Part shown: piece by piece, positions 1-10,129 of the stretch
Position numbering within the stretch: the stretch's first letter is position 1
Layout: each line of letters begins with the position of its first letter
Source of the DNA: Calidifontibacillus oryziterrae
GTDB lineage: Bacteria; Bacillota; Bacilli; Bacillales; Bacillaceae_J
Direction: 5' to 3'
Length of the DNA: 64,000 bases
Assembly (NCBI RefSeq): GCF_000331575.1
Contig: NZ_ANOK01000004.1
Location: forward strand, 62,001-126,000
The notes under the pieces: generated by a model
What the model saw: the letters and a program-made list of their open reading frames with translations, nothing else
Database searches by the model: none
What the model was told of the DNA's origin: nothing
Made by a program: the position numbers and the translations under genes

Positions 1-1035
1 GGTTCCAGCCCGAATTCCGGAGGTGGTGGAGGCGGAGCTTCTTCTACTCCGAAGTTGGGCAATGGAAAAGAAATAACAGCTTCTGTTGGTGGAACATTTG
101 AAAATGAAGGGGCAAAGGTTGAAATACCAGCCCATGCACATTCAACTAATTTTAGGATATTTATTACCAACCTAACAAATACGGCAAATCTACCGATTGG
201 TGAAAATCATCAAATACTCAGCGAAGTTTATGAGATATCACAAGACCAAGTAGGTACGTTTAATAGTTTTGTAACAATTACTCTACCATTTGACCAAGCA
301 AAATTTGATCCGACAACCCATGAAATAAGCATATTCTGGTTCAACGAAGCTACAAAAGAATGGGTAGAGTTAGAAAATGTTGAGGTTGATTTAAACAATG
401 GTAAAGTAAGTGGTCAAGTGAACCACTTTACTAAATTTGCCATTTTAGCAACGAAAAAAGTGGATCAGCAAGCCAAAGAAACACAAGAAAAAAATAAGAA
501 TGCTGTTGAACACACTGTTGTAGATGTTGCAGATATCAAAGGTCATTGGGCTGAAAAAGAGATTGCCTATCTTGTTTCAAAAGGAGCTGTCAACGGCTTC
601 CCAGATGGAACTTTTAAACCTAACAACAATATCTCAAGAGCAGAATTTGCTTCTATTGTCGTCAAAGCCCTTGGATTAACGTGCGGTGAAGGTACGGTGT
701 TCTCTGATACGACCAATCACTGGGCGAAAGATTGCATTGCAACAGCCGCTACAAACGGACTTGTAGTTGGACTTGAAGCAGACAAGTTTGCACCAAACGA
801 ACCAATTACACGGGAGCAAATGGCTGTAATCATTGCCCGGGCTGCGAAACTGGACGTTCCCGATGCAAAAACAGCATTTAAAGATGATGCGAGCATTTCG
901 CCTTGGGCAAAGGCATCTGTAGCTGCAGCAGCGAAACAAAATCTTGTTGGTGGTCTACCAAACGGAACATTTAATCCGCAAGGAAATGCCACAAGAGCAG
1001 AAGCAGTAGCGATGATTACGAGATTCGTAAAATAA
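1..1035 (+). CDS. SLH-domain surface protein, C-terminal part (5' end outside window)
   Basis: The reading frame is open from base 1, so the true start lies upstream. The visible part begins with a Ser/Gly-rich linker (about residues 1-16), then a beta-rich ZU5-like module ending in a VNHFTKFAILAT motif. Three S-layer homology domains follow, each with the ITRE/ATRAE-type signature and an aromatic HWA motif. SLH triplets bind pyruvylated secondary cell-wall polymer, so the protein is probably held non-covalently on the cell wall. The same ZU5-like module plus SLH arrangement is seen in the next gene. The SLH region is nearly identical at DNA level to that of the third SLH gene (about 9300-9810), which suggests recombination between paralogues. 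Its N-terminal function cannot be judged. Confidence 0.9.
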   Translation, partial: GSSPNSGGGGGGASSTPKLGNGKEITASVGGTFENEGAKVEIPAHAHSTNFRIFITNLTNTANLPIGENHQILSEVYEISQDQVGTFNSFVTITLPFDQAKFDPTTHEISIFWFNEATKEWVELENVEVDLNNGKVSGQVNHFTKFAILATKKVDQQAKETQEKNKNAVEHTVVDVADIKGHWAEKEIAYLVSKGAVNGFPDGTFKPNNNISRAEFASIVVKALGLTCGEGTVFSDTTNHWAKDCIATAATNGLVVGLEADKFAPNEPITREQMAVIIARAAKLDVPDAKTAFKDDASISPWAKASVAAAAKQNLVGGLPNGTFNPQGNATRAEAVAMITRFVK

Positions 1036-1063
1036 GTAGAAAAGACAAAACTCAATACGTTAA

Positions 1064-1100
1064 CCAACTCCCTCGTTTAATAAGCGAGGGAGTTGGTCTT
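1064..1100 (+). terminator. Rho-independent terminator of the first SLH gene
   Basis: A perfect 12-bp stem (CCAACTCCCTCG at 1064-1075 with its complement at 1085-1096) follows the stop codon by about 30 bases. A short pyrimidine run follows. Confidence 0.85.
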
Positions 1101-1206
1101 TCTAATACTTTAAGAAAGTTTAACTTTGTTAAAGGATTAAAGTATTAGAAAGGACATCGGCTTCCGCCATTGTGGGCGGAAAGCCGTGTCTTTCTAATAA
1201 TTTTTT
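1098..1206 (+). promoter_or_regulatory. Two-hairpin structured element, copy 1
   Basis: Hairpin 1 is a perfect 16-bp stem (CTTTCTAATACTTTAA at 1098-1113 with 1137-1152). Hairpin 2 pairs CGGCTTCCGCC (1158-1168) with 1175-1186, with one bulged A. The 3' arm of hairpin 1 can instead pair with 1187-1199, which lengthens hairpin 2 and leaves it directly before a T run at 1201-1206. That is the layout of an antiterminator/terminator switch. A second copy with compensating base changes lies at 9991-10091 in front of the diguanylate cyclase gene. This copy lies between a terminator and the next SLH promoter, so it could also be a dispersed DNA element. Function unknown. Confidence 0.5.
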
Positions 1207-1216
1207 AGAGTTAATT

Positions 1217-1280
1217 ATGACTTTTTCATGACTTTATTATGATTTTTGTCATAAAAAGTATGATTTTTAAAATTTATAAT
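1217..1280 (+). promoter_or_regulatory. ATGACTTTT-box promoter of the second SLH gene
   Basis: Four copies of an ATGA(C/T)TTT(T/A) box begin at 1217, 1228, 1239 and 1260 (spacings 11, 11, 21). A TATAAT -10 hexamer lies at 1275-1280, 15 bases after the start of the last box. An inverted GTCAT (1248-1252) precedes the last box. There is no good -35 hexamer at the usual distance, which suggests an activator-dependent promoter or an alternative sigma factor. Identical spacing recurs upstream of 5417 and 10130. Confidence 0.7.
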
Positions 1281-1445
1281 TGAAGAATACTTAGAAACAA
1301 CACAGTTTTAATCAATAGCTGTATTAAAGTTTGTTGTTGATTTGAAGCTCATTGAGTGCACTTTTGAACCTTGTTTTACTTTTCTGAAATTTAGGGCACA
1401 AATTCGCCGAGGGCAAAAATTAAAGATTTGTAGGAGGCTTTAGAA

Positions 1446-4400
1446 TTGAGAAAACCAGTAGTGATTCTAGTATTGTTTTGTTTGTTGGGGATTTCCATTT
1501 GGCTGACAGATAAAGGAGCGCGGGCGGAAACTCCGACATCGGAACATCATTTTACCTTCAATCCTAGTACAGGCACGATTACCGACTATGATAGAGCAAA
1601 TGGACCAAAAGATGTCGTCATACCAAGTACAATCGGGGGAGTGCCAGTTACGACAATAGGAGATAATGCTTTTGAATGGGATGGTATAACGAGCGTAAAA
1701 ATTCCTGACAGTGTCACAACAATTGGGAGCAATGCCTTTCATGCTAATAACATAACTAGTGTAGTGATTCCTGGGAATGTTCGTTCAATTGGTATGTATG
1801 CGTTTTGGTATAATGTAAATTTGCAGCATGTAACCATTGAAGAAGGGGTTCAAACTATTTGGAACGGAGCTTTCTCCGAAAATAGTAACTTAAATAGTGT
1901 CCGTTTTCCAAGATCTGTTACGACTATTGCGGATGATATATTTGATTGGGACAGTGATGTAATGGTCTATGGGTTTAAAGGGACTGCAGCGGAAAATTTT
2001 GCTGTTGATGGAGGGTTTCGATTCACTCCGCTATACCAAGTTTCATTTGTGGATGCTTATAACAATGTATTGAAAACAGAAATAGTTGATCACGGAAACA
2101 GTGCATCCCCGCCTGTTGCACCGACAATTGATTACTATAATTTTACTGGTTGGAATCCTGATTATATCAATGTATCTAGAGATTTGACAGTAAAAGCACA
2201 ATATGTTCCTTATGAATACGATATTATTCTTAACAGTAACGGGGGAAGTGCAGTCGGTCCACTTCACGTAGGTCATGGGACAATCATTTCATCCCTGCCT
2301 GTACCGACAAGAGAAGGATACGATTTTGAAGGCTGGTATAAGGATAACGGTACATTCGCAAATAAATGGAGTATGGAAATAGATCTTGTACCAATAGGTG
2401 GTACGACATTATATGCGAAGTGGGACCTCAAAACGTATACAGTAACTTTTAAGGACTATGATGGAACAGAATTGAAAACAGAAACTGTAGGCCACGGCAA
2501 AAGTGCAACGGCACCACCGGCCCCAACAAGAGAAGGCTACACATTTGATAGATGGGATGTAGAGTTCACGAACGTAACAAGTAACTTAACGGTAACAGCA
2601 ACCTACAAAGTCAATTCCTATACAATAACCTTTAACAGCAACGGGGGAAGTTCGGTACAAGGAGTAACAGTAGACTATGGTTCGAAGATACCCCATCCGA
2701 CTTCGCCAACAAAAGAAGGTTATACCTTTGGTGGTTGGTATAAGGATGCAGCATTAACGAATTCATGGGATTTTACAACAGACACGATGCCCTTAAACGG
2801 AACGACATTATATGCGAAGTGGGACCTCAAAACGTATACAGTAACTTTTAAGGACTATGATGGAACAGAATTGAAAACAGAAACTGTAGGCCACGGCAAA
2901 AGTGTAACGGCACCACCGGCCCCAACAAGAGAAGGCTACACATTTGATAGATGGGATGTAGAGTTCACCAATATAACAAATAACTTAACGGTAACGGCAA
3001 CCTACAAAATGAATTCATACAAGATTACTTTTAACAGTAATGGAGGAAGTATTGTTAATGAGGTAACTACGGACTATGGTTCAACCATACCAGCACCAGA
3101 TGAACCAACAAGAGAAGGGTTTACATTTCTAGGTTGGAACAAAGACGAATCATTAACAACCCCATGGGATTTTGCGACAGAAAAAGTACAGAATGATGTA
3201 ACCCTATATGCGAAATGGCTAGAAAAAAATCAATTAATAGATTTATCTATTAGTGCAGGCAAACTTAATTCAAACTTTTCCAAAAGCACTCTCTCTTATG
3301 AGGCTACTGTTGTAAATGAAGTAGAAAATCTAACCGTAACACCATTTTTATCGAACGACCAAAATGGGACTTTAATGATTAATAATCAAACCGTGAAAAG
3401 TGGGGAAGCGTCGGAACCAATTCCGTTAAATATAGGGAAAAATACGATAACATTGGTCGTTACTGAGAATGAATACTCGACTCAAACCTACACAATTACG
3501 GTAACAAGGCTAAAATCAAATAATGCTAATTTAAAAGATTTACAGATTAGTAGCGGAGCCTTGAGTCCTCTGTTTGACGAACAGATTACAAGTTATACTG
3601 CAATTGTCGAACCTACAGTATCCGAAGTACTAGTAACGGCGAATTCGGCACAGGTCGATGCAACAATAAAGATAAATGGGGTACAAAACACCGACTCGAA
3701 TATAGCCTTACAATATGGAGCCAATTTAGTTACAATTGCCGTTATAGCTCCGGATGGAACTGAAAGAGAATATGAATTGAACATTACCCGTTTGAAATCA
3801 GGGAACGCAAGCTTAGAAGTTTTAACCATTGACCAAGGTATATTAATACCGAACTTCACACCTATGATTAATCAATATTCTACTAGAGTTGATAATACAA
3901 TCACGAATGTCACAGTCTATGCGCAAGTAGCAGATGCAGCTTCGTCATTAACACTAAATGGAAAAACAGTAACCCCTGTCAGTGAACCAGTTCCAACAAC
4001 ACCTGATACGATTGTGATTGATCCAATGACGCTTACAACTGGGGATATGATTAAAGTTTCATTAACAGAATCATTCTCTTTGCAAGAAGGATCCAACATC
4101 ATTCCAATAATGGTTACAGCACAAGATGGTAGTGAAAATATGTATACGATAACGATTACTCGATCGTCAAGACCAAAAGAGAACGAGGATGAAGGGGATT
4201 CTAGTAATGGAGGTGGTAATGAGGACAATCCTTCCAATGAATTACAAGACAATAAAATAGATCTAGAACCAAATGAAAAAGTGATTTTCTCAGAAAGCGG
4301 AGGCGTATTTGAGTATTTAGGTGTAAATATTAATATACCAGAAAACTCTCTTTCGAAATCAATAAAAGTAAGGATTGAAAAAATTGTAGGTACCACAGAT

Positions 4401-5225
4401 ATAAGTGATAGATTATTAGTGGGTGATATTTACGAAATCACAAAGGACGATCCTAGTCATTTTAATCGTCCAGTAACAATTACAATCATGTTCGATAAGA
4501 CCAAATATAATCCAGCTAGCCATGAGCTTAGTCTCTATTGGTTGAATGAAGATACTAAAAAATGGGTTGAACTAGATGATATTGTAGTTGATATCGAAAC
4601 AGGAACAATCAGCGGAACGGTTAATCATTTTACAAAATTTGCAGCATTAGCAACCTCTAAAGAAAGTTCTCCAATGGAGAAAAATAAAACAGTTATGGAC
4701 TTAATTGATATTAAGGGACATTGGGCTGAACTTACAATTGTGGATTTTGTTTCTAATCGAATTGTAAGTGGCTATCCTGACGAGACGTTTAAACCAAATC
4801 ATACTATTACAAGAGCAGAGTTTGCTTCTATACTTGTAAGAAAACTCCATTTAACAGATACCAGTGGAAAATTGTTTGAAGATACAAAACATCATTGGGC
4901 AAGAAATGCTATATCAATAGCTTATTCTAATGGGGTTGCGAATGGTTATAATGAAACTATATTTGGGGCAGATGACCCCATTACAAGAGAACAAATGGCT
5001 GCAATGGTTGTAAAAGCCTTTCAAATAAAGGAAATGGATTCATTAAAACAGTACAAGGATGATTCTGCTATTTCTACATGGGCAAAACCAGTAATGAAAA
5101 CAGCTGTTGCACATGGTATCATTGGTGGCTATCAAGATGGTTTTATCAAACCGAAAGAAAACGCAACTAGGGCGGAAGCTATAACTATAATCGATCGAGC
5201 AGCAAAACTTGGTTTTAGCCAATGA
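1446..5225 (+). CDS. SLH-anchored surface protein with BspA-like LRR, InlB-type and cadherin-like repeats
   Basis: A 1259-residue secreted protein. It starts at TTG 1446, with GGAGG about 10 bases upstream. Domains in order: signal peptide (1 to about 28); BspA/LRR_5-type leucine-rich repeats (about 33-190); six InlB/Listeria-Bacteroides-type repeats alternating between a DYDG form and an NSNGG form (about 198-595); three cadherin-like beta-sandwich modules (about 600-905); an acidic Ser/Gly/Asn linker; a ZU5-like module (about 945-1075); and three SLH domains to the end. Such modules usually serve adhesion or protein contacts at the cell surface. The SLH triplet anchors the protein to the cell wall. 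No catalytic motif is seen, so a structural or adhesive role is inferred. It follows an ATGACTTTT-box promoter and ends at its own terminator, so it is monocistronic. Confidence 0.9.
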   Translation: MRKPVVILVLFCLLGISIWLTDKGARAETPTSEHHFTFNPSTGTITDYDRANGPKDVVIPSTIGGVPVTTIGDNAFEWDGITSVKIPDSVTTIGSNAFHANNITSVVIPGNVRSIGMYAFWYNVNLQHVTIEEGVQTIWNGAFSENSNLNSVRFPRSVTTIADDIFDWDSDVMVYGFKGTAAENFAVDGGFRFTPLYQVSFVDAYNNVLKTEIVDHGNSASPPVAPTIDYYNFTGWNPDYINVSRDLTVKAQYVPYEYDIILNSNGGSAVGPLHVGHGTIISSLPVPTREGYDFEGWYKDNGTFANKWSMEIDLVPIGGTTLYAKWDLKTYTVTFKDYDGTELKTETVGHGKSATAPPAPTREGYTFDRWDVEFTNVTSNLTVTATYKVNSYTITFNSNGGSSVQGVTVDYGSKIPHPTSPTKEGYTFGGWYKDAALTNSWDFTTDTMPLNGTTLYAKWDLKTYTVTFKDYDGTELKTETVGHGKSVTAPPAPTREGYTFDRWDVEFTNITNNLTVTATYKMNSYKITFNSNGGSIVNEVTTDYGSTIPAPDEPTREGFTFLGWNKDESLTTPWDFATEKVQNDVTLYAKWLEKNQLIDLSISAGKLNSNFSKSTLSYEATVVNEVENLTVTPFLSNDQNGTLMINNQTVKSGEASEPIPLNIGKNTITLVVTENEYSTQTYTITVTRLKSNNANLKDLQISSGALSPLFDEQITSYTAIVEPTVSEVLVTANSAQVDATIKINGVQNTDSNIALQYGANLVTIAVIAPDGTEREYELNITRLKSGNASLEVLTIDQGILIPNFTPMINQYSTRVDNTITNVTVYAQVADAASSLTLNGKTVTPVSEPVPTTPDTIVIDPMTLTTGDMIKVSLTESFSLQEGSNIIPIMVTAQDGSENMYTITITRSSRPKENEDEGDSSNGGGNEDNPSNELQDNKIDLEPNEKVIFSESGGVFEYLGVNINIPENSLSKSIKVRIEKIVGTTDISDRLLVGDIYEITKDDPSHFNRPVTITIMFDKTKYNPASHELSLYWLNEDTKKWVELDDIVVDIETGTISGTVNHFTKFAALATSKESSPMEKNKTVMDLIDIKGHWAELTIVDFVSNRIVSGYPDETFKPNHTITRAEFASILVRKLHLTDTSGKLFEDTKHHWARNAISIAYSNGVANGYNETIFGADDPITREQMAAMVVKAFQIKEMDSLKQYKDDSAISTWAKPVMKTAVAHGIIGGYQDGFIKPKENATRAEAITIIDRAAKLGFSQ
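2403..3007 (+). repeat. Near-identical 399-bp-offset direct repeat within the SLH gene
   Basis: Bases 2403-2608 and 2802-3007 are almost identical and encode the same InlB-type repeat pair (offset 133 codons). The high DNA identity shows a recent intragenic duplication, which could change repeat number by recombination. Confidence 0.8.
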
Positions 5226-5274
5226 TAGGTTAATCTTCGTAGAGAAGGGCCATGATTAATGGTAATATAGTTGA

Positions 5275-5306
5275 AAAACTGGGGGATTTTTCCTCCGGTT
5301 TTTTGT
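5275..5306 (+). terminator. Terminator after the LRR/InlB SLH gene
   Basis: AAACTGGGGGA pairs (with G-U pairs) with TCCTCCGGTTT across a short loop and is followed by a T-rich run. Confidence 0.75.
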
Positions 5307-5310
5307 TTTC

Positions 5311-5363
5311 ATGACTTTTTCATGACTTTTGTCATGAAGAATATGACTTTTCAAAACTAAAAT
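5311..5363 (+). promoter_or_regulatory. ATGACTTTT-box promoter of the third SLH gene
   Basis: Three exact ATGACTTTT boxes start at 5311, 5322 and 5343 (spacings 11 and 21). TAAAAT at 5358-5363 is the likely -10, 15 bases after the start of the last box. GTCAT (5331-5335) sits directly after box 2. The geometry equals the promoters at 1217 and 9877. Confidence 0.7.
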
Positions 5364-5416
5364 AATAAAAGAGAAAATACAAGATTACAAAAATTATGTA
5401 GAAAGGAAAAAATAAC

Positions 5417-8400
5417 ATGGATATACCGAATCATAAAGAATTAACTCGATTAATTAGAAAAATAGTAGTTTGGATAACAGTTATCGTTTTTTTAACTCCG
5501 ATGTCAATGCCTTCAAGTCAGGTTGAGTATGTGTATGCAGCAAGTGAAGCCATTCAAAATCTAGAAGATCCGAGCGCTGCTGATGATGTCATGGGCAGCA
5601 AAATGACTACTGCTAATAGTACTACACCAGATACTATAAGAGTAGTAAATACTACTTCAGCCGATGAACTACCAACTTTAACCTATCAACCCCAATCCAC
5701 TATAGGGACACCTTTGGAAATAACATATACAGGTGGTGACGACCCGCCAGCATTAACAGCAGATGGGACAAAAAATGACACAGTAACACCCTTAGAGATT
5801 TCGTATTCTGTGGATGCTAATGGGTGGGCCGATGTAATTGAATACATTTCAGCATACAATGTAAATAATGATTCAACTACAGAAATACATACCCCTAATT
5901 TTGAAATCGATAAAACCAATCGAATCATCAAAATTAATCCAGGTATTTTACCACTTGGATATTATACAATAACGATTCATGCAACTAATTTTAAAAATGC
6001 AGATGTTATGCAAAAAGTAAATGAACCTATGCCCCCAAAATTAACAGCAGATACGACAGATAATTATGGGGATCAGCCAATTGAAATTACATTTGAAGAT
6101 GATGGAATGTGGGGCGTTACATTACAAGTATTACAGTAAGTTGGTTTGACACCATCATTCCCCTTAGTCCGACTGATTACACAGTTGATGAAGAAAATGG
6201 AAAAATCATCATTAATCCGGATGTAATACAATACGTAGGTCTGGACTATACAGTTGAAATAAAAGCTACTAATTACAGTGTTGCAACTTTGAAATATCAA
6301 GAGATTAAAGCATATGATCCACCAAGATTGGTTGCAGATTCAACAGACCGCTATCCAACCATGCCAATAGAATTAACCTTTGTTGATGATGGAAGGTGGG
6401 CACAATTAATAACAGGAATGAGGGTAAACGGTCAACCGGTGTCAAATTCTGAATATACCGTTGATGGAGCATCTGGGAAGATAACGATTAATCCAGGTGT
6501 ATTAAATGCAGGAGAAATGAACGGCGTTGAAGTTCTTGCCAAATATTACCGTGCATCAGGTGTTTTTCAAGTGGTAGATGCTACTAAAGAACCACCTATC
6601 GTAAATCCTGATACTTCAGAAAGTTATCTATTAAATCCATTGGAACTAACCTTTTCGCCAGATGATGAATGGGCAGATTCTATTTCACAAATAACAGTAC
6701 AAGAGCAAACAAAAGGGATTAATTTTACGTTGCCAAAAGAAAATTACGAAGTTAATAAAACAGCACATACTATTACATTAGTACCTGGAATATTTAATGA
6801 AAAAGGATATTATAAAATAACCATTTCAGCAGAGGGATATTCGGACGCCTATTTTTGGCAAAATGTAGATTTGAAATCACCTCCTCGTGTAGAGGAAGAT
6901 ACAACGAATAATGAGTATTCAAGAAAGCTAGAATTAACTTATACAGATGATGGGATATGGAGTGATACAATTACTTCTATTACTGCAACTAATTTTAATA
7001 ACGGACAGACCATTACGTTGGCTGCCTCAGATTATAGTATAGATAAAATAAGCGGAATAATTACAATAAATCCGGGTGTATTAAATATTGGGAATTACCA
7101 AATTAAAGTTAAAGCACCAAACTATTATGACGCACAAATTTATCAAACTGTAACGGAGCTACCCACTATTTCATTAACTCCGGATACAACGGAAAATGAT
7201 GCAACGAATGATATAGAAATTACATTTACAGATGACGGAAACTGGGCCAAGTCCATTACTGGGATAAAAGCAAAAAATATAATAACAAGGCTAGAAACTA
7301 CATTAACAGAAGGTGTTGATTACACAGTAGCTGGAATTGGTGGGAAAATCATTATTAAGGCAGGAGCATTAGCACCGGGAACATACGATATTATCATCAC
7401 AGCAACAAGCTATAAAGACACAATTGTCAAACAGACGATATTATCCCTCATTCCACCTAAAGTGGAATCGGATACCACGCATAATGGGAAGTCAACACCA
7501 ATAGAGTTAACATTTACAGATGATGGACGTTGGGCAGATGCGATCACGGACATCCAATTTGCAAGACCGGTTAGTAATCCTGTTTCCATAAATAAAGATC
7601 AATATCAAATAGATAAAGATACCGGAATGATCACCATTAGACCGGGAGTTTTTCCATATGATGAAACGTATACAATCACTATTAAAGCTACTAATTATGA
7701 AAATGTAGTCCTTACTCAAGTAGTTATGACAAGTTATCCGCCAACAGTAGAATCAGTTCAAACGGAAATTGATATTAAAACACCCATTGAGCTAAAGTTT
7801 ACCGACGATGGATACTGGGCAGATGCGATAACATTAGTTGAAGTTCACAACCCAGATTCAACAAAAACAAACTTAATATTAGATGAGAATTTTACAGTCA
7901 ATAAAGCAGCAGGAACAATTACCATAAAAGAAGGGATTCTCAAGCGAGGAAATAGCAACATTGCGATTTATGCAACGGGTTACTATTTGAAGCTTATTCG
8001 CGGTATTTATGTAACGAACATAAAGCCGCCGATAATCACAGCAGATTCAACGAATAATACCATTCTCAATCCTTTGGAGGTAACATTTACTGATGATGGT
8101 CAATGGGCGGATGCCATTACAGAGATCGTTATGGTTGATGGTTGGGTATCGACCATCATCCCTGAAGATGAATACGAAATAAATGGGGAAAAAGGGACCA
8201 TCAAGATAAACGCAGGAATTTTATCCGCTGGAACACGCATGATTAAAGTGAAAGCTACCAATTATGAAGATGTAAGTGTGGACCAAGAAGTAAAGGATGT
8301 ACTTTTATTAAGTGATTTAAAATTAAATAATAGATCAGTAGTTTATGATGCTTATAGAGGAGGTTACATTACAACTGTAAAAAACGATGAAGCTAGCATA

Positions 8401-9813
8401 AAGGTAATGCCAATTTCTATTGATCCGAACTATACTATTACGGTTAATGGTCAACCAGTATTAAGCGGGCAAGAATCTGCAGAAATACGATTAAATGCTG
8501 TGTTCCCTGATAAGAATGTTATTAAAATTGCGGTTACAACAGAATCTGGAACGATAACAAAAGAATATGAACTAATCGTAACTAGAGCAGTATTAGAGGA
8601 AGTAACGGATTCTAGTCAGCCAATACCGTTAATAGGACCGACCTCTTTTGTCATTCCAGCGAATGTCTCAGATGTTAAGGTTTCAGTGGCGGCACGAGAT
8701 AATGGTAATGGTGGCAAGGAAAGTTACATAATGGTGGATGCTCAGCAACAAACTAGTCTTGGTACGATTATACTTGAAATACCAGAGGGGAAAGTGACAG
8801 GTCCAGCTAATTGGAATGGTGAACTATTGTTACCAACGGTTAGGGGAAACAATTCGGTTACTGTTCCAAATGCTTCAGCTATACACGCAGTAGTTGAAGT
8901 TGGTATTGCAAAAAGTTCATTACAGTTTGAAAAAGCTGTTAAGATAGTGATTCCTAGTCAAGCTGGAAAGGCAGTTGGATTTATCGATAATGATGGGAAA
9001 TTTAAGAAGATTGAGACGAAATTGAATCCATGTAACCAAACTGCGGCAGATGCATTACCAGTTGATGGAGAGGCATATTGTACGGAAGGAAGCAATTTAG
9101 TTATATGGACTAAACACTTTACGAAGTTTGTTAGTTACACAGAAAAATCTGGTTCATCAAACGATAATAATAATGGCTCATCTGGTGGCGGAGGTGGTGG
9201 AAGTACAACAACTCCATCAAATCCAACTGAGAAAGTGGAACAATTGGCTGAAGAAGTGTCAGAACAAAATGATGACACTCCTGTTAATCCGACTGTGATT
9301 GAAATGACGGATATCAACGGTCATTGGGCTGAAAAAGAGATCGCCTATCTTGTTTCAAAAGGCGCTGTCAACGGCTTCCCAGATGGAACATTTAAGCCAA
9401 ACAATACTATTTCAAGAGGAGAATTCGCTTCCATTATCGTTAAATCATTAGGTTTAACGTGTGAAGAAGGCAGGGTGTTCTCTGATACAGCCAATCACTG
9501 GGCGAAAGATTGTATTGCAACAGCCGCTACAAACGGACTTGTAGCTGGACTTGAAGCAGATAAGTTTGCACCAAATGAACCGATTACACGAGAGGAAATG
9601 GCTGTAATCATTGCCCGGGCGGCAAAACTAGAAGTCTCAGAATCAAATACTACTTTCAAAGATGATTCTCAAATTTCATCTTGGGCAAAAGCATCTGTAA
9701 CGGCTGCTGCGAAACAAAATCTTGTTGGTGGTCTACCAAACGGAACATTTAATCCGCAAGGAAACGCCACTAGAGCAGAAGCAGTAGCGATGATTACGAG
9801 GATAATAGAGTAG
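5417..9813 (+). pseudogene. SLH surface protein with nine HID/DUF1533 repeats, split by a frameshift
   Basis: Two overlapping reading frames (5417-6139 and the one open through 9813) together encode one protein of about 1465 residues. The first frame reads correctly to the conserved DDGxW motif of repeat 2 and then drifts to a stop. The second frame resumes exactly there with RYITSITV, the next conserved part of the repeat. One extra G in the GGGG run at 6111-6114 restores the whole gene, so this is a one-base deletion, a sequencing error or a phase-variable tract. Domains: signal peptide (1 to about 41); nine repeats of about 90 residues with PPxLxxDTT and TFTDDGxWADxIT motifs, matching the Shr-type haemoglobin-interacting domain (DUF1533); one cadherin-like module; a Cys-containing module; a Gly-rich linker; three SLH domains. 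Likely a wall-anchored binding or adhesion protein. Haem binding is not established. Confidence 0.85.
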
Positions 9814-9825
9814 TAAAGAATGTTG

Positions 9826-9862
9826 AAGAGGTTGACTAAAAATGGTCAACCTCTTTTCTTAT
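9826..9862 (+). terminator. Terminator after the HID-repeat SLH gene
   Basis: An 11-bp perfect stem (AAGAGGTTGAC at 9826-9836 with 9845-9855) is followed by a pyrimidine-rich tail. Confidence 0.85.
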
Positions 9863-9876
9863 ATTTTTTTAAAGTT

Positions 9877-9929
9877 ATGACTTTTTACTGACTTTTGTCA
9901 TAAAATTTATGACTTTTCAACAATATAAT
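9877..9929 (+). promoter_or_regulatory. ATGACTTTT-box promoter of the diguanylate cyclase gene
   Basis: Boxes start at 9877, 9888 (CTGACTTTT) and 9909 (spacings 11 and 21). TATAAT lies at 9924-9929, 15 bases after the start of the last box. GTCAT at 9897-9901 forms an inverted repeat with ATGAC at 9909. The same layout precedes the SLH genes at 1446 and 5417, so the three genes are probably co-regulated. Confidence 0.7.
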
Positions 9930-9990
9930 GGAAAAAGCACAAACGATATTTTTCAAATTATTAAATTAGAAAATGCCATCTTTCATTTTT

Positions 9991-10091
9991 TATACTGATA
10001 AGAAAGTATAAATTTAGTGGATATCAGTATAAGAAATACATCGACTTCCGCCATTACGGGCGGAAAGTCGTGTTTTTCTAGTGCTTTTTTT
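9991..10091 (+). promoter_or_regulatory. Two-hairpin structured leader, copy 2, before the diguanylate cyclase
   Basis: Hairpin 1 is a perfect 10-bp stem (TATACTGATA at 9991-10000 with 10022-10031). Hairpin 2 pairs CGACTTCCGCC (10042-10052) with 10059-10070. Compared with copy 1 at 1098-1206, hairpin 2 shows a compensating G-C to A-T change. Hairpin 1 has a different stem around a similar loop (AAGAAAGT, then TAA, TTT and GGA). An alternative pairing of 10026-10040 with 10071-10085 would extend hairpin 2 up to the T run at 10085-10091. In this copy it sits in the likely 5' leader, between promoter and start codon. A transcription attenuator is inferred; ligand unknown. Confidence 0.5.
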
Positions 10092-10129
10092 GAATATCGT
10101 CATGATAAAGTTTGGAGGGCTAACATAAG

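Noticed and set aside
6101-6118. Programmed -1 ribosomal frameshift in the SLH gene
   Set aside because: The sequence lacks a good slippery heptamer; a G-tract indel explains it more simply.
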